The notes beneath the pieces are model-generated. The model did not search any database, had not been told where the DNA came from, and saw nothing but the letters and a program-made list of their open reading frames with translations. Positions 1 through 9,883 of a stretch of 64,000 nt of DNA are shown piece by piece (position 1 is the stretch's first letter; every line of letters begins with the position of its first letter). Made by a program: the position numbers and the translations under genes. This DNA is from an uncultured Verrucomicrobia subdivision 3 bacterium (GTDB taxonomy: Bacteria > Verrucomicrobiota > Verrucomicrobiia > Limisphaerales > UBA11358). The stretch lies in assembly GCA_903850425.1 (NCBI GenBank), contig CAINLR010000165.1, forward strand, positions 45,176 to 109,175. Reading direction: 5' to 3'.

Positions 1-105
1 GACGCGGATGACATACATCTGTTTGCGCGAGGCCTGCTCGAGCAATTCCTTGCCGAGCAAAGGCCAGTCCAGGCGCAAACGGGTGAGGAATTTTCGGCGC
101 GGCAT
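1..105 (-). CDS. ABC-2 type transporter permease, N-terminal fragment
   Basis: Only the first 35 codons are inside the window; the gene runs off the left edge. The reading begins MPRRKFLTRLRLDW and continues PLLGKELLEQASRKQM, the cytoplasmic N-terminal stretch that precedes the first membrane helix in ABC-2 permeases of the gliding/nitrous-oxide type. Its ATG lies two bases after the stop of the ATP-binding protein, so the two are almost certainly translated together as an exporter. Family assignment rests on position and this short segment only. Confidence 0.55.
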   Translation of the reverse strand, partial: MPRRKFLTRLRLDWPLLGKELLEQASRKQMYVIRV

Positions 106-107
106 GT

Positions 108-1073
108 TCAACTCACCTTTCCTTCGGTCAGTTTCATGAAGGCCGTTTCCATGTCCATCGCCTCGGGTTGGAACATGCGGATGCGGGCGCCCAGGCCGTG
201 CAGCGTGCCCAGCAAATCCTCCATCGCGAGTTCATCTTCGCGCACGCGAATGGCCACGCGGTCGGTGAGTTCTTCCACCGAGGTGATGCCGGGCACGCGC
301 TGGATGGCGGCGATCAGCGGCGGCGCCAGATTGGAAATCTGCACATGCACGGTCCGCTTCAAATCCAGTTTGCGGTAAATATCCAGGAGCGAACCTTCGG
401 CGACCATCTGCCCCGCTTCGATGATGCCGATGCGGGTGCAAAACTGCGCCAGCTCATGCAGAATGTGGCTGGAAATCAGGATCGTCTTGCCCATGCGTTG
501 CAGCTCCTTCAGCAGTTCGCGCAACTCAATCCGCGCGCGCGGATCCAGTCCGCTGGCGGGTTCATCCAACAATAACAATTGCGGATCGTGCAACAAAATG
601 CGCGCGATGCCCAATCGCTGTTTCATGCCGCGCGAGAGCGCGTCCACCTGCGCCTCCGCCTTGTTGCTCAAGTCCGTCAGCGCCAGCACATCCCTGACTG
701 TCCCCGCCCGCTTATCCCACTCGATGCGATAGGCTGCGGCAAAAAAAAGCAAATACTCGACGACGGATAAATCCTCATAAACACCGAAGGAATCCGGGAC
801 ATAGCCGATGTTGCGGCGAACGATTTGCGGCGCGTGCTTCACATCGGTGCCAAGCACGCGCACGGACCCTGCAGTCGGTCTCAACAGCGTCGCCAGCACT
901 CGGATCGTGGTGGTCTTGCCGGCGCCGTTCGGACCGATGAAGCCGAAGATTTCCCCGCGCGGAATGCTGAGCGACAGATTTCGCACCGCCATTTGCCGTC
1001 CATAGACGACGCATAAACCTTGGATGTCAACGACGGGTATTGGAGGCGCTGGAATGGGTGCTTTAATTTCCAT
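108..1073 (-). CDS. ABC transporter ATP-binding protein (ABC-2 exporter type)
   Basis: This is the cytoplasmic ATPase of an ABC exporter, 321 residues. Walker A is GPNGAGKT at about residues 47-54, the signature is LSRGMKQRLGIAR, and Walker B is LLLLDEPASGLD followed by the SSH switch histidine. A C-terminal ~100-residue extension is typical of CcmA/NatA-like exporters. I chose the ATG at 1073 (MEIKAP): it overlaps the upstream gene by 11 bases, whereas an earlier in-frame start at 1106 would overlap by 44. It is the second-last gene of the MoxR/VWA operon, a position where planctomycetes and verrucomicrobia often carry such exporters. Substrate unknown. Confidence 0.88.
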   Translation of the reverse strand: MEIKAPIPAPPIPVVDIQGLCVVYGRQMAVRNLSLSIPRGEIFGFIGPNGAGKTTTIRVLATLLRPTAGSVRVLGTDVKHAPQIVRRNIGYVPDSFGVYEDLSVVEYLLFFAAAYRIEWDKRAGTVRDVLALTDLSNKAEAQVDALSRGMKQRLGIARILLHDPQLLLLDEPASGLDPRARIELRELLKELQRMGKTILISSHILHELAQFCTRIGIIEAGQMVAEGSLLDIYRKLDLKRTVHVQISNLAPPLIAAIQRVPGITSVEELTDRVAIRVREDELAMEDLLGTLHGLGARIRMFQPEAMDMETAFMKLTEGKVS

Positions 1074-3087
1074 AAAAACATCTTCGGTAAACCACAATGT
1101 CCTCACCGATCTGCGTTACGAGAGCCAGAACCGAATCATTGCTTTCCGGGTCCATGGCTTGCACGTCTTCAAAGTTGCTGCCGCCGGTCGGAGAAATTTG
1201 TGAAACCACCGACAGCAGACCGTGGTTGTCCCCCAGGCACAAGGCTTCCAAAATGGCCGCGGGGAGAATTCCGGTGGAGTCCGGCGGCGGCGGGGAATGA
1301 GGCTTGGAGAATACATGCAGCTCGCCGCTGAAAGATTTTGTTTCAGCCAGTTTCGCGCGCAGGGTTTGCAAATCGGGCCAGGCTTCTTCGATGGCTCGCC
1401 AGTTTTTAATTGGCGGCACCGGTGGCGGCTCGAAGGAAAAAAAACGATTCAATTCCGGCCGCCACTGGCGAATCGTTTCGCTCGTCTGGAAGTGGACCGG
1501 CAGCGTGCCGGCATACAGCGGTGGCGCAGCCGCGCGTTCCGTATCTGCACGATAACCGTAGCTGCGGTTATAGGCCCGATTGTATGGATTATAGAGATCG
1601 ACCGGCGCGGCTTGAATATCCAACTGCGCCCAGAGCGTGTCCTTGAGTTCCGTCACCGCCTGCTTGTCGCGGGCGGCAAAGACCAGCTCGTAGCGGTTCC
1701 AACGCAGCGTCGTTCCGTCCTTGGCCAGATCCACGACGGTCAACGAACGTCGCTGATCGCGCAGGCCGAGGTAATGATTGGCCATCAGCACCGTCCCGAG
1801 GGTGAAGGCGATGCTCGCGGCCGGAAACAGCAGCCAGGTGAACCGTCGCCGCCGGAAAAATCCCAGGATGAAATAGTCGGCCGGCCCAATCACGATCAGG
1901 AACACCAACAGCATTCCGATCAGCGCGGAAAACGGGATGAGCCGGACCGTCCTGGGCATTAACCGATTCATCAACTCGGCGCCAAGGTCGGTCGGTTGCA
2001 CCCCGTAGGATAACGGGGCGGCGTATTGTGGCCGGTTCTGGAAAAAGAATGGCTGCCCGCGCGCAACCGGAGGGTTTCCCGTTGAAGGCTTCTCCGGCAA
2101 TTCCCAATGGCCCGAATCAGCGATGGCCCGCGCCTGGCCGCTCCGCAACTTCCACAAAAACATTGCGGCAGTTCGCCAGGTAGGATCGTTTAAACTGGTC
2201 TCCGATTCGTTCTTTGAGGAGACGAGGACGCTTCTGCCAACGCCCGTGTGCCGGCACAACATGTCCCTTTGCGGCGGCAGCAGATTCCCCGCACTGTCGC
2301 ATATGAATGCTGGGCCGTTGGCGGAAGATTCGGCCAGTTGATTTAAAAACCGAACGTGATGGGCTTGAAGTCCTCCGCCCAGGAATACGCATACGCTGCC
2401 GCCCCCATTAACCCAACGAACCAAGGCCTGAAGCTGCCGTTCACTGGCGGCTTTGAATGCTGCCTCCTTCAGGACCATGACGTCGAAGGAGGTGTAAGCG
2501 AGTGGTTGCGCGGGCAAATCTTCCGGCGTCAGCCGCACCATGCTCGTCGTCAACAATCTTTGCGCGATGGTGTCCAATGGCGGCGCGAAGTGTTCCAGCC
2601 GCAAGTTTCGCACGAGGTCCGATGACAGCTCAACCCCGGTGGTGGCAGCATCGCACCATCCCACAACCAATGACCGTTCGCGCGCCGTCGGCAAAGACAA
2701 CATGGACGGCTCGATTTCCATCTTGTTTCCGGCCGTCACAAATTTCATGAGCACTTCCACCTGCGAATCCGAAAATGGCGCCGAAGTTGGCGGCAATAAC
2801 ATCCGGAACCGTTGCTCGCCGCCCGTCAACGCTAGGTCGCCGCTCCGGTATCGGCCGAGCACCTGATTCCCTTCGCGGAATTCCATCTCGAGCCGGCCTT
2901 CGAGAATGCGCGTCGAGTCCCATTTGAATCGCGCCTCGACCGGAATCAGCGAATGGTTTCGCGGACGAGGTCCCTGCGGAATCAGATCCACCTGGAGTTT
3001 TTCGGCGGCAAGTGCGACCGTCGCCAGTAGTTGGAGCGTAACCCAGACCCATGAAATATTTCTGACCCCGCGCGCCACCAGCTTCAT
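1063..3087 (-). CDS. Membrane protein of the MoxR/BatA operon, GATase-like fold suspected
   Basis: This 674-residue protein has an N-terminal signal or anchor segment (MKLVARGV... ending LATVALAAE) and a beta-rich extracytoplasmic region. A Rossmann-like stretch around VRWVNGGGSVCVFLGGG resembles the glutamine-amidotransferase-like domains found beside BatA proteins. One or two membrane helices follow near residues 395-450, around LIGMLLVFLIVIGPADYFI, with a further C-terminal domain. The ATG at 3087 overlaps the stop of the upstream BatA-type gene as ATGA, so the two are probably coupled. No catalytic triad could be identified, so enzymatic activity is doubtful. A role in envelope protein assembly together with MoxR and the VWA proteins is inferred from context. 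Confidence 0.65.
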   Translation of the reverse strand: MKLVARGVRNISWVWVTLQLLATVALAAEKLQVDLIPQGPRPRNHSLIPVEARFKWDSTRILEGRLEMEFREGNQVLGRYRSGDLALTGGEQRFRMLLPPTSAPFSDSQVEVLMKFVTAGNKMEIEPSMLSLPTARERSLVVGWCDAATTGVELSSDLVRNLRLEHFAPPLDTIAQRLLTTSMVRLTPEDLPAQPLAYTSFDVMVLKEAAFKAASERQLQALVRWVNGGGSVCVFLGGGLQAHHVRFLNQLAESSANGPAFICDSAGNLLPPQRDMLCRHTGVGRSVLVSSKNESETSLNDPTWRTAAMFLWKLRSGQARAIADSGHWELPEKPSTGNPPVARGQPFFFQNRPQYAAPLSYGVQPTDLGAELMNRLMPRTVRLIPFSALIGMLLVFLIVIGPADYFILGFFRRRRFTWLLFPAASIAFTLGTVLMANHYLGLRDQRRSLTVVDLAKDGTTLRWNRYELVFAARDKQAVTELKDTLWAQLDIQAAPVDLYNPYNRAYNRSYGYRADTERAAAPPLYAGTLPVHFQTSETIRQWRPELNRFFSFEPPPVPPIKNWRAIEEAWPDLQTLRAKLAETKSFSGELHVFSKPHSPPPPDSTGILPAAILEALCLGDNHGLLSVVSQISPTGGSNFEDVQAMDPESNDSVLALVTQIGEDIVVYRRCFYGN

Positions 3088-4964
3088 TTCCAACCTCCCG
3101 GCTTCTTTTGAAAGAACCACCATTCAACCATGAGCACGCCCAGCGCAACCAGCAGCAAAGCCGGCCATAAAGGCCAGTCCGTTTTCACCAGCGTCGTGGC
3201 GGCGGCAACTTGCAGACGTTCGTTGAACTCGATTTGCGCGACGCCCGCCAGCGTGGTTTCGCTCGGCGAAAGCAGACACGCACCCACGCGCCGGCGTTGC
3301 GTGCCGTTTTCCAAAACGGAATAGTAGCCCGCTTGGGCGGCGGCTACGCCGGAAACAAATCCATGATCGTCGGCCGTCATCGCTTCGACAGTTTGCTTCG
3401 GGGTTTGAATTTGATAGTGACCATGCGGCGTAAGCGTCAACGGCGGCAGCACGCCGGTGCGATAAGCCAGCGCTTCCGCCAAACCGGCCTGCTCCAGCGC
3501 TGCTTGCACAACGTTTGCAACGAAGATCGGAAACCCGACGCGATACGGCAGCGTCGAGCGGTCCGTGTGAAACAGAAGCTCGAACCGCAATGCGTCGGAA
3601 TCTATTTTCCGCAGCAGCAGCGGTCCGCGCTGACCATGGATCAGCACTTCGTAACCGAGATTTTCCAAATCGGCTTCACCGGCGTTCGCGGCGAAGCGCG
3701 GCTGGTCGAGCACGACCAGATCGGCCAGTTGCACATGTTGCAGCACAGACGCGTCGCGCCGCCAATCCACCACCGCCGATCCATTCGTGCCGAGCTCTAT
3801 GAAGCGTTGCAATTCGGAGGGAATAAAACCGACAGTCAACTTTGTTCGCGCCACAAGATCCATATCCTGCGGGCGATCACTCATCACCAGATCGAACGCG
3901 CCGCTGGCTTCATCGCTGGTTTCCTGCGGGAACAACTGGATGCCTTGAATGCCCTGCAACGCGCGCCGATACGAGAACAACGTTTTGGGAACAAACACGC
4001 GCAGCGGCCGCGATTCCGGCAACTCCAGATACGCCTGGTTGTCCGTTGCGAGCGAATCGAATCCGTCCGGCCTCAACTGGACGCGCAATGACGACGCGCG
4101 ATTATCTTTGGTTTGAAACACCAGGCGCTGCGCATGACTGCGCGCGAGGGTGATGCGTTCGTTGGCAATACTGTTTCCGTCTTGAAATAATTCCACCGTT
4201 GCGTTGCCTTCGGCGTCAGCCGAGCCTTCAATCTGCACGAACACATCCCAGCCGCCGCTCACCGCGCGCCGGGCGCTCAGCGCGGTGATGCCCAGGTTCG
4301 GCCCCGCTGGCGACAGCCGTTGATAATTCAATTTGAACGACAGATCGAAATTCACGCGCGGCGGAAAATTGCCGTCGGAAAACAACAGCACTTCATCGAA
4401 CGGTTCGCTGCGCCCCAGCGCCTGCACGAGGCGCAACGCCTGCTCGAGATCGCTGGCGACATCGGCGACTTCGATCTGGCCGAGCGCGTCGCGCAACAGC
4501 CGCTTGTTGTTCGTGAACCCGGTGAGCTTGCGCGGCGTGCTATCGAAGGAAACCAGACACAATTCCTGGCCCGAGGACAGGCCGTCAATCATCTCGCGCA
4601 CGCGACGCTTGGCTTCGGCGAGACGGCTGGTGCCGCCCGGTTTGTCCAGCGCCCCCATGCTCGCGGAACAATCAACGATGACTGGCAGGCGACGATTTTT
4701 GCCCGGACCGCCGCGCCAGAACGGCTGCAGTGCGGCCAAAATCAAAAACAACAAAATCAACATTTGCAGCAGCAGCAGCAGGTTGCGTTTGAATTTCTGG
4801 AACGGCGAGTTGACGCGATGGTCTTGCAACACTTGCCGCCACAAAACAAGCGAAGGAATTTCCGCCCGTGGCCGCTTCAATTTCAAAAAATAAAACAGCA
4901 CCAGCGGCACCAGCAGCGTGAGCAGCCAGAGCTGACTGAGTGATTGGAAGCCGCCCCAGTTCAT
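3084..4964 (-). CDS. BatA-type VWA-domain membrane protein
   Basis: This 626-residue protein starts with the BatA N-terminal module: a helix (LWLLTLLVPLVLFYFLKLKRP), the IPSLVLWR motif, then a second helix near residues 60-82. A von Willebrand A domain follows with the metal-binding motif DCSASMG at residues 98-104 (DxSxS intact) and FSDGNFPP further on. The remaining ~350 residues are beta-rich, and a closing membrane helix lies near the C-terminus (WPALLLVALGVLMVEWWFF). The ATG at 4964 forms an ATGA overlap with the DUF58 stop; the longer reading to 5060 has no VWA-family content. BatA proteins work with MoxR ATPases in envelope maturation or stress response; that is family knowledge. Confidence 0.85.
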   Translation of the reverse strand: MNWGGFQSLSQLWLLTLLVPLVLFYFLKLKRPRAEIPSLVLWRQVLQDHRVNSPFQKFKRNLLLLLQMLILLFLILAALQPFWRGGPGKNRRLPVIVDCSASMGALDKPGGTSRLAEAKRRVREMIDGLSSGQELCLVSFDSTPRKLTGFTNNKRLLRDALGQIEVADVASDLEQALRLVQALGRSEPFDEVLLFSDGNFPPRVNFDLSFKLNYQRLSPAGPNLGITALSARRAVSGGWDVFVQIEGSADAEGNATVELFQDGNSIANERITLARSHAQRLVFQTKDNRASSLRVQLRPDGFDSLATDNQAYLELPESRPLRVFVPKTLFSYRRALQGIQGIQLFPQETSDEASGAFDLVMSDRPQDMDLVARTKLTVGFIPSELQRFIELGTNGSAVVDWRRDASVLQHVQLADLVVLDQPRFAANAGEADLENLGYEVLIHGQRGPLLLRKIDSDALRFELLFHTDRSTLPYRVGFPIFVANVVQAALEQAGLAEALAYRTGVLPPLTLTPHGHYQIQTPKQTVEAMTADDHGFVSGVAAAQAGYYSVLENGTQRRRVGACLLSPSETTLAGVAQIEFNERLQVAAATTLVKTDWPLWPALLLVALGVLMVEWWFFQKKPGGWK

Positions 4965-5865
4965 GCGAGCCACCCCCGTCGCCGCATTTGATCGAACAGC
5001 ACGGATTCCACCGGAGTCGCCGAGCTGACCGGCAGAAACCGGCCCGACCGTCGCTGGCACAACAGCGCGAGATCGTCCTCCAACCGCTGCCGATATTCCT
5101 GGTAAAGATTGAAAAGATCTGCGCCCGAAGAAACGTCCAGCGTCTCCTGGGTTTCGGAATCCACCAAACGCAAATCATTCGCCACGTCTGGCTCGAGCTC
5201 GCGCGGACTCAAAATTTGAATCCCCAGCGGTTCGAGGCCGGCGGCGGAGAGCAAATTAAATCCGCGCTTGAGATCACCAAAGTGAGGAAGTCCGAAACAA
5301 TCACGCAAACGCCGCGGCCCCGGTGATGCAGCAGGAGCGATTCCACCGCGCGATCCAGCGGAGCGTCGCCGTGGCCTTCCAGATTTTCGATGAATTGAAA
5401 CAGCGTTCGCATGTTCGCGCGGCCACGGCACGGCGGCAAACGACCCGGCGCACCGCCGGCTTGATGCGAAGCGTAGGCGCTGACGCGTTCGTTGCTCAAC
5501 AAGCCCATCACACCAAACGCCGCCGCCAGCGGTTTGGCGAGGTTCAGCTTGTCTTCAAATTTCATCGAAGCCGAGGCGTCAATCAGCAACACGACATGAC
5601 GTTCCTCTTCCTTGTGAAATTGTTTCAGGTAAGGCCGGTGCAGCCGCGCAAAAATATTCCAGTCCACAAACCGAGTGTCGTCGCCGGGCGCATAGTCCCG
5701 GTAATCGCAGAACTCGGTGCTCGTGCCGCCCTTGCCAGCAAGATGTTCCCCGCGGCTACGGCTAGTGCGCCGGCCGACCGGATTAATCCGCAATCGTTCC
5801 AAGCGATCGAGCACGCCGTTGGTCAACAGCGGGGTCATTTGCGGTCGTGGCGCGAGCGGTTGCAT
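4961..5865 (-). pseudogene. DUF58 domain protein, interrupted by a single-base frameshift
   Basis: Two overlapping frames together make one complete DUF58 protein of about 301 residues. The first (from 5865) reads through the VWA-like metal site LIDASASMKF and reaches VCVIVSDFLT; the second resumes exactly at FGDLKRGFNLLS and runs to the stop at 4961. The break is at the AAA run 5279-5281 on the plus strand. Restoring one base there gives an uninterrupted SDFLT-FGDLKRG junction. DUF58 proteins are the usual partner between MoxR and BatA and are thought to act with them. The upstream MoxR stop is one base before the ATG at 5865 and the BatA gene overlaps its end. The break could be a sequencing or assembly error or a recent mutation; the site is not a classic slippery heptamer. 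Confidence 0.85.
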
Positions 5866-5866
5866 T

Positions 5867-6865
5867 TCAAGCCTCCACCGGAACTTGTTCGACCAGTTCT
5901 TTCACCAAATCGAGCACACGGATGTTGTCGGCCTGGCCGTCGTAGCTCAACAACAGACGATGGCCGAGCACTTCCGGCGCGAAAATGCGAAGATCCTCCA
6001 TGGCAACATGCGCCCGGCCGGCCGCCAGCGCGTGCACCCGGCCACCGCGAATCAGCGCCTGACAACCACGCGGACTCGCGCCCAATTTGATGTAGCGCTT
6101 GATCCGCTCCGGCGCAAACTCGGAATCGGGATGCGTCGCAAGCACCAAGCGCACGGCGTAATCGCGAATGGGGTCCGCCACGACCACTTTGTCCAGCACC
6201 TGCCGCAATTGCTGGATGCGCGCGGCATCAATAATCTTCGCGACGGTTGCCGTTTGCCGGATGATGGTGCGCGTGACCATCTCGTTCAATTCAGCGCGGC
6301 TCAAGCTGGCAACGTTGATCTTGAACATGAACCGGTCCAGTTGCGCTTCCGGCAGCGGATACGTGCCTTCCTGCTCGATCGGATTTTGCGTGGCCAGCAC
6401 GAAGAATGGCGGCTTGAGTTGGTGCGTGACGCCGCCGGTGGTGACGGACCCTTCCTGCATGGTTTCAAGCAAGGCGGATTGCGTTTTCGGCGTCGCGCGA
6501 TTGATTTCGTCGGCCAGCAACAGTTGCGTAAAAATCGGTCCACGCCGAAATTCAAAACGATACGCACCGTCGGGACCGGCGGTCATGATGTTTGTTCCGA
6601 TGATGTCGGCCGGCATCAAGTCGGGTGTGAATTGGATGCGGCGGAATTCGAGATCCAGCACGTGCCCCAAAGTTTTGACGAGTTCCGTCTTACCGAGTCC
6701 GGGCACACCTTCGAGCAGGACGTTGCCGCCGGCCAATAGTGCGGTGACCGCACATTCCACCACGCGCTCCTGGCCCACGATAACCTTGTGGACTTCCTGA
6801 AGAATTCGCTGGAAGTCGTTTTTGAATTGGCTGGCCTCAGCCTGCAATGTTTCCAAGTCGCTCAT
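5867..6865 (-). CDS. MoxR family AAA+ ATPase
   Basis: A 332-residue cytoplasmic AAA+ ATPase of the MoxR/RavA group. Walker A is GVPGLGKT at residues 53-60, Walker B is LLLADEIN at about 116-122, followed by the family-typical RATPKTQSALLETMQEG. The NPIEQEGTYPLPEAQLDRFMF block that defines MoxR proteins is also present. The length is typical. It is encoded just before DUF58 and BatA genes, the standard arrangement, and lies 24 bases after the large VWA protein. MoxR ATPases act as chaperone-like machines for metal insertion or maturation of exported complexes; the client here is unknown, although the iron transporter in the same operon is a candidate by position. Confidence 0.95.
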   Translation of the reverse strand: MSDLETLQAEASQFKNDFQRILQEVHKVIVGQERVVECAVTALLAGGNVLLEGVPGLGKTELVKTLGHVLDLEFRRIQFTPDLMPADIIGTNIMTAGPDGAYRFEFRRGPIFTQLLLADEINRATPKTQSALLETMQEGSVTTGGVTHQLKPPFFVLATQNPIEQEGTYPLPEAQLDRFMFKINVASLSRAELNEMVTRTIIRQTATVAKIIDAARIQQLRQVLDKVVVADPIRDYAVRLVLATHPDSEFAPERIKRYIKLGASPRGCQALIRGGRVHALAAGRAHVAMEDLRIFAPEVLGHRLLLSYDGQADNIRVLDLVKELVEQVPVEA

Positions 6866-6889
6866 GATTTGTTCCTTTCGACAGTTGTT

Positions 6890-9883
6890 TTATGGTTTCG
6901 TGTCATTGTTTTTGTCTCCCTCTTGCCGTTTCCGTTTCATCGCCAGCAATCGCTCGGTGGTGGAAGTCGCGGATTCCTGCGGCTGCGTGGGCTCCGTCAC
7001 AACCGATTTTCTGGCTGGCTCAGATTGCGCCGGTCGCGGCGAAACCGATGGCGAAACTACCGACACCGACTTGCGGCCTGCCTCGGTGGTCTCGCGAACT
7101 TTTTCTTTGAGCCGCAACAACGCGCCCAGCGTTTCGGTTGATTCAGTCTTGCGTCCGGCTCCAAACCAGCCGCGCACAACGTTCCAGTCCAGTTGCACGC
7201 GTCGCACACCGACATCCAGCGGAATCATGCACGCGAGCAAAATCAGTAACAGGTTCACGATGGATTTGGAGGTTTCCTTCGGCTCGCGCGGAATGGCGAA
7301 CAACTCCTTGCCGCTTTCCTGTCCGGAGAGAATCCGTCCGCCGGTGCGTTCGGCGATTTGGCGCAGCATGATGGGATCGGAGCGGAACCGGAGATACTCA
7401 GGCGAATAGGCGAGCACAAATCCGCCCAGCGTCTGCTCGTTGCGCCCTGCGCCAACGCCCGCGATGGCGATCTGGTAGCGCCCCTTTCCCCACAGCGGGA
7501 AGCGGGCTTCATAGCGGCGCGGTGCAACCTGCTTCAGCGACAGGCTGGTCTGGCGATCGCGCGGCCCGTTGATCTGTGCTTGAATTTCCAACATCGATTC
7601 CTGCGAATGGTAATCCTCAACCAGAATCACGCCTTCGTCGCCCGAAGCAAACGTTTGCAAATTCAAATCGGAATGCTGCTCCACGCGCGAGATTTCAATC
7701 ATGAGTTGCTTGACGAAGGATTCGTATTGGCTCCATTGCACCCAATCCGAACCCCAGTTGGGCGACAGGTCCGAAGTGAACGCCGCCGTTTTGCCCAGCC
7801 CAAATCGCCACGTCGATAACACTGGATTAACTTCATCCTTCGCCGGTCCTTTGAGAATGGTGACCGAGCGGGCTTTGGGCGTGGTCAACACATAAGCATG
7901 CAATGGCGGCATCACATCAATCCCTTTGAGCGCGGGCGAAAAAAACTCGACCTTCGGCACAAACGTGCCGTTCTGAATCATGCTTCGCTTCAGCGTCTTG
8001 GCCTCCTTGATGAAAATGGAGGGCAATGCGTGGGGATCCATCACGAAGTAATGTCGGCCGCCGGTGACGCCGGCCAGCGCCTGCATTCCCGAAATATCCA
8101 TGCCGCCATGCGGATTGATCACCACGGTCGAAACGCTGATTTTTTCGGCGAGAAATTGGTTCACGAGTTCCGGCGTTGGCGGCGAAGGATCGCCGTCGCT
8201 GATGATGATCATGTGCCTGGCTGCGGCATCGCTGGCTTTGAGGCCGTTCAAACCCATCTGCATGATGCTTTGAAAACTGGGCATGTCGCTCGGCTCGCAT
8301 TGATTGATCAAAGTGACGAGGTGATCGTATTCGCTCGCAGGCGTCAGCGGAAAAACCCATTGGTCGCCCCAGCCCCCACCACCGCTGTTCCCATAAATCA
8401 ACACGCCCACTTCATCCTGCGCGCCGAGCACGCGAATCGCTTCTTTGGCAATGCGCTTGGCCCAGACGTTGCCCTCGGGAAATTCGCACGTGTGCAACAC
8501 AATCGCCAGCGCGCCTTTCGGCAGAACTTTTTTCTGCGAAACATCCATGTCCACCGGCAACGCTTCCTCGATGGGAGTGCGATGATAGCCGCCCGGACCG
8601 AAACTGTTCTTGCCGCCGACCATCAGAAATCCGATGCCCTGATTGTAAACGGCTTCGCGCAACGCTTGCATCTGCACCGGATCGAAACTGTCTGCTGCAA
8701 CATTCACAAACACCACGCAGTCGTAGGGCATGAGCGACATCGCATCGCGCGGAAATTCGAAAGCAGGCCTCGTTTCGACCAGGCGTTTGCCCGCCCGGAG
8801 CGCCTTGACCAACGTTTCATAATCACGCGGATCGCCTTGCGGATCGGTCACCAACAGCACTTTGCCTTCGCCTTTGAGGTAGAGGAAATTGATCGCTGTG
8901 TTGTTCTCCTGCCAGCCGTCCTGACCCGTCGGCGGTTCAATCGTGGCGACGTATTGGTAATAACCGGGTTCGCGGAGATAGAGCGGCAGGGCATAACGAT
9001 TCTTGCCGCGATCATAATGCACGCTTTGTTCGGCGATGACTTTGTCGTTCTCGCGCAGGACCAATTTGCCATCGCCCGCTTGCAGTGAATTCAAAAGGAC
9101 ACTCGCCTCGTAAGTTTCCCCGATCTTGACCTGGCGCGGCAGATCAAGGCGTTCGAGCCAGACTTCGTGCTGATATTCATATTGGATGGGCAACACGTCC
9201 ACGGCGACGTGGCGCGACTTGAGATCGTCCAAAATTCCGGCGACGTTGCCTTCCGTTTCCACGCCGTCGCTGGCGAGCACGATGCGGCCTTGTTTGTCTT
9301 CGGGCACCACCGCCGCCGCCAGCGAAAGCGCTTTGGCCAGATCGGTCCCATCTTTGGCGACGCGCGCGTTGATGACCTCAAACGGGAAGCTCAGCCGAGG
9401 CGGAAGTTCCACCGCCGCGTCGCGACCGAAAACCACGAGGCCCGCTGCGTCCTTTTCCGGTTTTGCGCCAGCCGTTTTGAGAATGTAGCTCAACGATTGA
9501 TCGGAGACTTTTTCACCCATCGAGTCCGACACGTCGAACGCGTAGATGAGCGCCAGGCCGTCGTTTCGCTTGACCACGCGAGGCTCCGTTAGCGCGAGAA
9601 TAAAAAGTCCCAGCAGGGACAACCGCACCAGCAGCGCGAGGGTTGAGCGAAATCCGCTCAAGCCGCTGTAGCCCGCCAGTTGCAGCCACCACACCCAGAG
9701 GCTCAAGCTCAACAAAGCGAACGGCGTGAGATTGGAAAATTGCACCCGATGCCGGAGGCTGACAAACAAACAGCCACCGACGAACCCAATCAAAAAAATC
9801 AGCAGCGGCAAACCGGCACCGATCGTCAACCGCTTGCGCGGCGGCGGCACGAGGTTCAACAGCCATTGGCGCGCGTTCAACAT
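6890..9883 (-). CDS. Large membrane protein with two VWA-like domains and a central GATase-like region
   Basis: This 997-residue protein has three N-terminal hydrophobic segments between residues 20 and 100. A first VWA domain follows with an intact metal site, DVSDSMG at 117-123, and ASDGVETEG. The middle contains a Rossmann-like stretch (GKVLLVTDPQGDPRDY, MPYDCVVFVNV, GFLMVGGKNSFGPGGY) that matches the pattern of glutamine-amidotransferase-like domains. A second VWA-like domain has ISDGDPSPP but a degenerate first motif. Near residue 880 is one helix (SIVNLLLILLACMIPL), then a charged, Ser/Thr-rich cytoplasmic tail. It starts seven bases inside the upstream membrane-protein gene. Proteins of this design sit in MoxR operons of Planctomycetes and Verrucomicrobia; their biochemical role is unknown. 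Confidence 0.8.
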   Translation of the reverse strand: MLNARQWLLNLVPPPRKRLTIGAGLPLLIFLIGFVGGCLFVSLRHRVQFSNLTPFALLSLSLWVWWLQLAGYSGLSGFRSTLALLVRLSLLGLFILALTEPRVVKRNDGLALIYAFDVSDSMGEKVSDQSLSYILKTAGAKPEKDAAGLVVFGRDAAVELPPRLSFPFEVINARVAKDGTDLAKALSLAAAVVPEDKQGRIVLASDGVETEGNVAGILDDLKSRHVAVDVLPIQYEYQHEVWLERLDLPRQVKIGETYEASVLLNSLQAGDGKLVLRENDKVIAEQSVHYDRGKNRYALPLYLREPGYYQYVATIEPPTGQDGWQENNTAINFLYLKGEGKVLLVTDPQGDPRDYETLVKALRAGKRLVETRPAFEFPRDAMSLMPYDCVVFVNVAADSFDPVQMQALREAVYNQGIGFLMVGGKNSFGPGGYHRTPIEEALPVDMDVSQKKVLPKGALAIVLHTCEFPEGNVWAKRIAKEAIRVLGAQDEVGVLIYGNSGGGGWGDQWVFPLTPASEYDHLVTLINQCEPSDMPSFQSIMQMGLNGLKASDAAARHMIIISDGDPSPPTPELVNQFLAEKISVSTVVINPHGGMDISGMQALAGVTGGRHYFVMDPHALPSIFIKEAKTLKRSMIQNGTFVPKVEFFSPALKGIDVMPPLHAYVLTTPKARSVTILKGPAKDEVNPVLSTWRFGLGKTAAFTSDLSPNWGSDWVQWSQYESFVKQLMIEISRVEQHSDLNLQTFASGDEGVILVEDYHSQESMLEIQAQINGPRDRQTSLSLKQVAPRRYEARFPLWGKGRYQIAIAGVGAGRNEQTLGGFVLAYSPEYLRFRSDPIMLRQIAERTGGRILSGQESGKELFAIPREPKETSKSIVNLLLILLACMIPLDVGVRRVQLDWNVVRGWFGAGRKTESTETLGALLRLKEKVRETTEAGRKSVSVVSPSVSPRPAQSEPARKSVVTEPTQPQESATSTTERLLAMKRKRQEGDKNNDTKP

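Noticed and set aside
4964..5060. Longer N-terminus for the BatA-type protein
   Set aside because: The extra 32 residues overlap the DUF58 coding end and lack family similarity, while ATG 4964 starts exactly at the BatA helix with an ATGA overlap.
5275..5285. Programmed -1 frameshift as explanation for the DUF58 break
   Set aside because: The site reads CACTTTGG on the coding strand and is not an X-XXY-YYZ slippery heptamer; no stimulatory structure is evident. An indel or sequence error is simpler.
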